Below are positions 5,830 through 7,737 of a stretch of 7,737 nt of DNA, piece by piece (position 1 is the stretch's first letter; each line of letters starts with the position of its first letter). The DNA is taken from contig JACCZQ010000424.1 in the NCBI GenBank assembly GCA_013695905.1, positions 1 to 7,737 of the forward strand, given 5' to 3'. Below the pieces are notes generated by a model. That model did not search any database, was not told the origin of the DNA, and saw nothing but the letters and a program-made list of their open reading frames with translations. Source of the DNA: Chthoniobacterales bacterium (GTDB lineage Bacteria; Verrucomicrobiota; Verrucomicrobiia; Chthoniobacterales; UBA10450). The position numbers were made by a program, and so were the translations under genes.

Positions 5830-6324
5830 ATGTCTGAAGAGCAACCCACGATCGTCGCAGTGGTGATGGGGAGCACCTCCGATTGGGAGACCATGCGCCA
5901 CGCCGTCGAGCTCCTCGACCAGTTCGGAGTGCCGAACGAACACCGCATCGTCTCCGCCCACCGCACCCCCGATCTGATGGCGGAATTCGCCCGTGGTGCA
6001 GCTGGTCGCGGGCTGCGGGTGATCATCGCCGGAGCAGGAGGTGCAGCACATCTGCCGGGGATGATCGCGGCCCACACCTGGCTGCCGGTGCTCGGAGTCC
6101 CGGTCGAATCAAAAACCTTGCGCGGAGTCGACTCGCTCCTTTCCATCGCGCAAATGCCGGCCGGCGTAGCGGTGGGGACACTCGCTATCGGCGTCGCCGG
6201 CGCCAAAAACGCCGCGCTCCTCGCCGCCAGCATCATCGGCCTCTCCGACGCCGCCGTGCGCGCGAAAGTGGAAGCTTTCCGCCAGGAGCAGACCGCGGCG
6301 GTGCTGGCGCAGCGTCTCGCATGA
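5830..6324 (+). CDS. purE: N5-carboxyaminoimidazole ribonucleotide mutase PurE (class I)
   Basis: The protein has 164 residues, the usual class I PurE size. It moves the carboxyl group of N5-CAIR to carbon, forming CAIR in purine synthesis. Motifs are VMGSTSDWE (12-20), SAHRTP (42-47, containing the family's active-site histidine, H44 here), the phosphate-binding [12 protein letters not shown] (67-78) and [13 protein letters not shown] (109-121). The ATG at 5830 is preferred over an upstream in-frame ATG at 5710. It has GGAG four bases upstream and begins exactly where the family does, whereas the upstream start would add 40 residues lying antisense to aroK. PurK follows with an ATGA overlap, which supports the class I, PurK-dependent type. 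The stop at 6322-6324 shares two bases with the purK start. Confidence 0.96.
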   Translation: MSEEQPTIVAVVMGSTSDWETMRHAVELLDQFGVPNEHRIVSAHRTPDLMAEFARGAAGRGLRVIIAGAGGAAHLPGMIAAHTWLPVLGVPVESKTLRGVDSLLSIAQMPAGVAVGTLAIGVAGAKNAALLAASIIGLSDAAVRAKVEAFRQEQTAAVLAQRLA

Positions 6325-7463
6325 ATCGTTACCTCCCCGGCGCCACCATCGGTGTGATGGGGGGCGGTCAGCTCGGTCGCATGTTCTGCGTGGCAGCGCG
6401 CCGCATGGGCTACCGGGTGGAGATCTTCACCCCGGAAGAAGACACCCCGGCGGGGCAATTTGCCGACCTCACCCGCATCGCGGATTACACCAACGAAGCA
6501 GCCGTCCGGCGTTTCGCGCAGGATGTGGATGTCGTCACCTTCGAGTTCGAGAACATCCCTGCGCAAACCATCGAATGGTGCGCCGAGCTCCGCGATGTCC
6601 GCCCGGCAGGATCGATCCTGCACACCGCGCAAAATCGGTTGCGCGAGAAGGACGCGCTCGCCGCCGCCGGGATTCCGATCGCGCCTTTCCGCGCCGTCCG
6701 CAGCGCGCATGAACTCGCCTCCGCCATCGAGTCAATCGGCCGCCCTGCGATCCTGAAGACGGCGGCGTTCGGCTACGACGGCAAAGGCCAGCAGACGATC
6801 AACTCCCGCGACGATTTCGACGAAATCTGGAGCGCCAGTTCCGCCGATGAGCTCGTGCTCGAAGGCGTGATCGACTTCGAGAAAGAGATCTCGGTCATCG
6901 TCGCGCGCGGACCCGATGGTGATATGGCCACGTTCCCGGTTTGCGAAAATTTGCACCGCAGCCACATCCTGGATCTCACCGTCGTCCCGGCGCGGGTGGA
7001 GCCAGCCGTGGAACTCGCCGCGGCGGAACTCGCGCGGACCATCGCGGAGAAGCTCGACCTCGTCGGGTTGCTCGCGGTGGAGATGTTCCTCAAACCCGGC
7101 GGCGAACTGCTGGTGAACGAACTCGCCCCGCGGCCGCATAATTCCGGCCATTGGACCATCGAAGGGTGCGCCACCAGCCAGTACGAGCAGCACGTGCGGG
7201 CCGTCTGCGGATTACCGCTCGGCTCGACGGAAATCCTGCGGCCCGCGGCGATGGCGAATTTGCTCGGGGATGTCTGGCTGAAAGGGACGCCGGACTGGAG
7301 CGGCCTTCTGGCCGTGCCCGGTGTGCACCTGCACCTTTACGGAAAGAAGGAACCGCGCCCGCGTCGCAAGATGGGGCACCTGACGGCGCTCGGTGCAACG
7401 GCGGCGGAAGCGATCGAGCGGGTGAACCAGGCGCGACGTGCGCTGCACCCGTCGACGTCGTGA
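6321..7463 (+). CDS. purK: N5-carboxyaminoimidazole ribonucleotide synthase PurK
   Basis: This 380-residue ATP-grasp enzyme uses ATP and bicarbonate to carboxylate AIR, giving N5-CAIR, the substrate of PurE encoded just upstream. It shows [11 protein letters not shown] (11-21) in the N-terminal pre-ATP-grasp domain, FEFENIP (74-80), and K110 in the NRLREK segment. The ATP-grasp core has [12 protein letters not shown] (146-157), [13 protein letters not shown] (181-193), AVEMF (252-256) and [18 protein letters not shown] (266-283). MGHLT (351-355) sits in the C-terminal domain. All expected motifs are present, so it appears intact. The ATG at 6321 overlaps the purE stop as ATGA. The reading frame is open further upstream inside purE, but without homology. 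Its stop TGA overlaps the GTG start of the next gene. Confidence 0.96.
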   Translation: MNRYLPGATIGVMGGGQLGRMFCVAARRMGYRVEIFTPEEDTPAGQFADLTRIADYTNEAAVRRFAQDVDVVTFEFENIPAQTIEWCAELRDVRPAGSILHTAQNRLREKDALAAAGIPIAPFRAVRSAHELASAIESIGRPAILKTAAFGYDGKGQQTINSRDDFDEIWSASSADELVLEGVIDFEKEISVIVARGPDGDMATFPVCENLHRSHILDLTVVPARVEPAVELAAAELARTIAEKLDLVGLLAVEMFLKPGGELLVNELAPRPHNSGHWTIEGCATSQYEQHVRAVCGLPLGSTEILRPAAMANLLGDVWLKGTPDWSGLLAVPGVHLHLYGKKEPRPRRKMGHLTALGATAAEAIERVNQARRALHPSTS

Positions 7464-7737
7464 GGACGGAGATCCTCCACGGCCGCGACGGCGTCGCTGC
7501 CGCAGTGCAGCACCTGCTGGCGGGTGAGGCGGTGGCGTTGCCGACGGAGACGGTTTACGGCCTCGCCGCGGACGCGCTGAACGCCACCGCCGTCCTCACG
7601 ATTTTCGAGGCAAAAGAGCGGCCGCGGTTTGATCCGCTCATCGTGCATCTGCCGGATCGCGACTGGCTGGAGCGAATCGCAGCGGTCGAGCCGGCAAACG
7701 CGAGCATCGTGCAAGCTCTGATTGCCCGGTTCTGGCC
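7460..7737 (+). CDS. tsaC: L-threonylcarbamoyladenylate synthase, TsaC/Sua5 family (5' part only)
   Basis: The frame starting at GTG 7460 stays open to the window end, giving 92 codons plus two bases. It contains ALPTETVYGLAADAL (26-40) and the KERPRFDPLIVHL segment (52-64), the nucleotide- and threonine-binding KxRPxxxPL signature of the YrdC/Sua5 fold. The last visible residues, RFW plus a proline beginning with CC, match the usual RFWPGPLT continuation. The family makes threonylcarbamoyl-AMP, the precursor for t6A at tRNA position 37. The GTG overlaps the purK stop as GTGA and there is no room for a separate promoter, so it should be translated from the purEK message. Whether it has the extra C-terminal Sua5 domain cannot be seen. 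Confidence 0.92.
   Translation, partial: MRTEILHGRDGVAAAVQHLLAGEAVALPTETVYGLAADALNATAVLTIFEAKERPRFDPLIVHLPDRDWLERIAAVEPANASIVQALIARFW

Noticed and set aside
5883..6320. The purK frame remains open for 146 codons upstream of its ATG, suggesting a longer or fused protein.
   Set aside because: This stretch is purE read in another frame. It is low-complexity arginine-rich sequence, and the PurK family start fits the ATGA overlap at 6321.
5685..6710. A long minus-strand open frame runs across purE and purK.
   Set aside because: It is a GC-rich antisense shadow of two clearly identified genes. The translation is arginine- and alanine-rich without motifs.

Overview
The window is GC-rich bacterial chromosome holding nine protein genes, all recognisable at family level, with almost no empty space. 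The two gene blocks run away from each other from a short gap at 5762-5829. Weak or absent Shine-Dalgarno sequences, a four-gene membrane-fusion/ABC/double-permease operon, a GxxExxY cassette and short heptad intergenic repeats remind me of Verrucomicrobiota or a similar environmental phylum. That placement is an impression from style, not a demonstrated assignment.

Minus strand, read from right to left: shikimate kinase (aroK, 5204-5761) overlaps epoxyqueuosine reductase (queG, 4177-5214). After a 132-bp gap with a possible terminator comes a MacAB-like export operon: membrane fusion protein (2680-4044), ABC ATPase (1853-2599), MacB-type permease (590-1840) and the first 46 codons of a second MacB-type permease (1-138, cut by the window edge). 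Plus strand, from left to right: purE (5830-6324), purK (6321-7463) and the 5' end of a TsaC/Sua5 gene (7460 to the edge). The plus-strand genes are joined by four-base ATGA and GTGA overlaps and look translationally coupled.

The most notable structure lies between the two permease genes. A GxxExxY-family ORF (163-597) sits inside a roughly 450-bp unit bounded by 21-bp inverted repeats (142-162 and 569-589, 19 of 21 matching) and flanked by a 5-bp direct repeat, TCATT. Removing the unit and one TCATT copy on paper joins the two permease genes by a perfect ATGA stop/start overlap. This strongly suggests that the unit inserted cleanly at the junction of two coupled genes without destroying either. 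The only good start codon for the inserted ORF comes from the upstream permease gene.

A second unusual structure lies between the membrane fusion protein and the ATPase: four GTGA-type heptads followed by three TCAC-type heptads in inverted orientation (2621-2679).

Functionally, the operon should encode a tripartite-type efflux or export pump with a heterodimeric permease. The rest is housekeeping: aromatic amino acid precursor synthesis (AroK), the two-step carboxylation of AIR in purine synthesis (PurK and PurE), and tRNA anticodon-loop modification (QueG for queuosine at position 34, TsaC for t6A at position 37).
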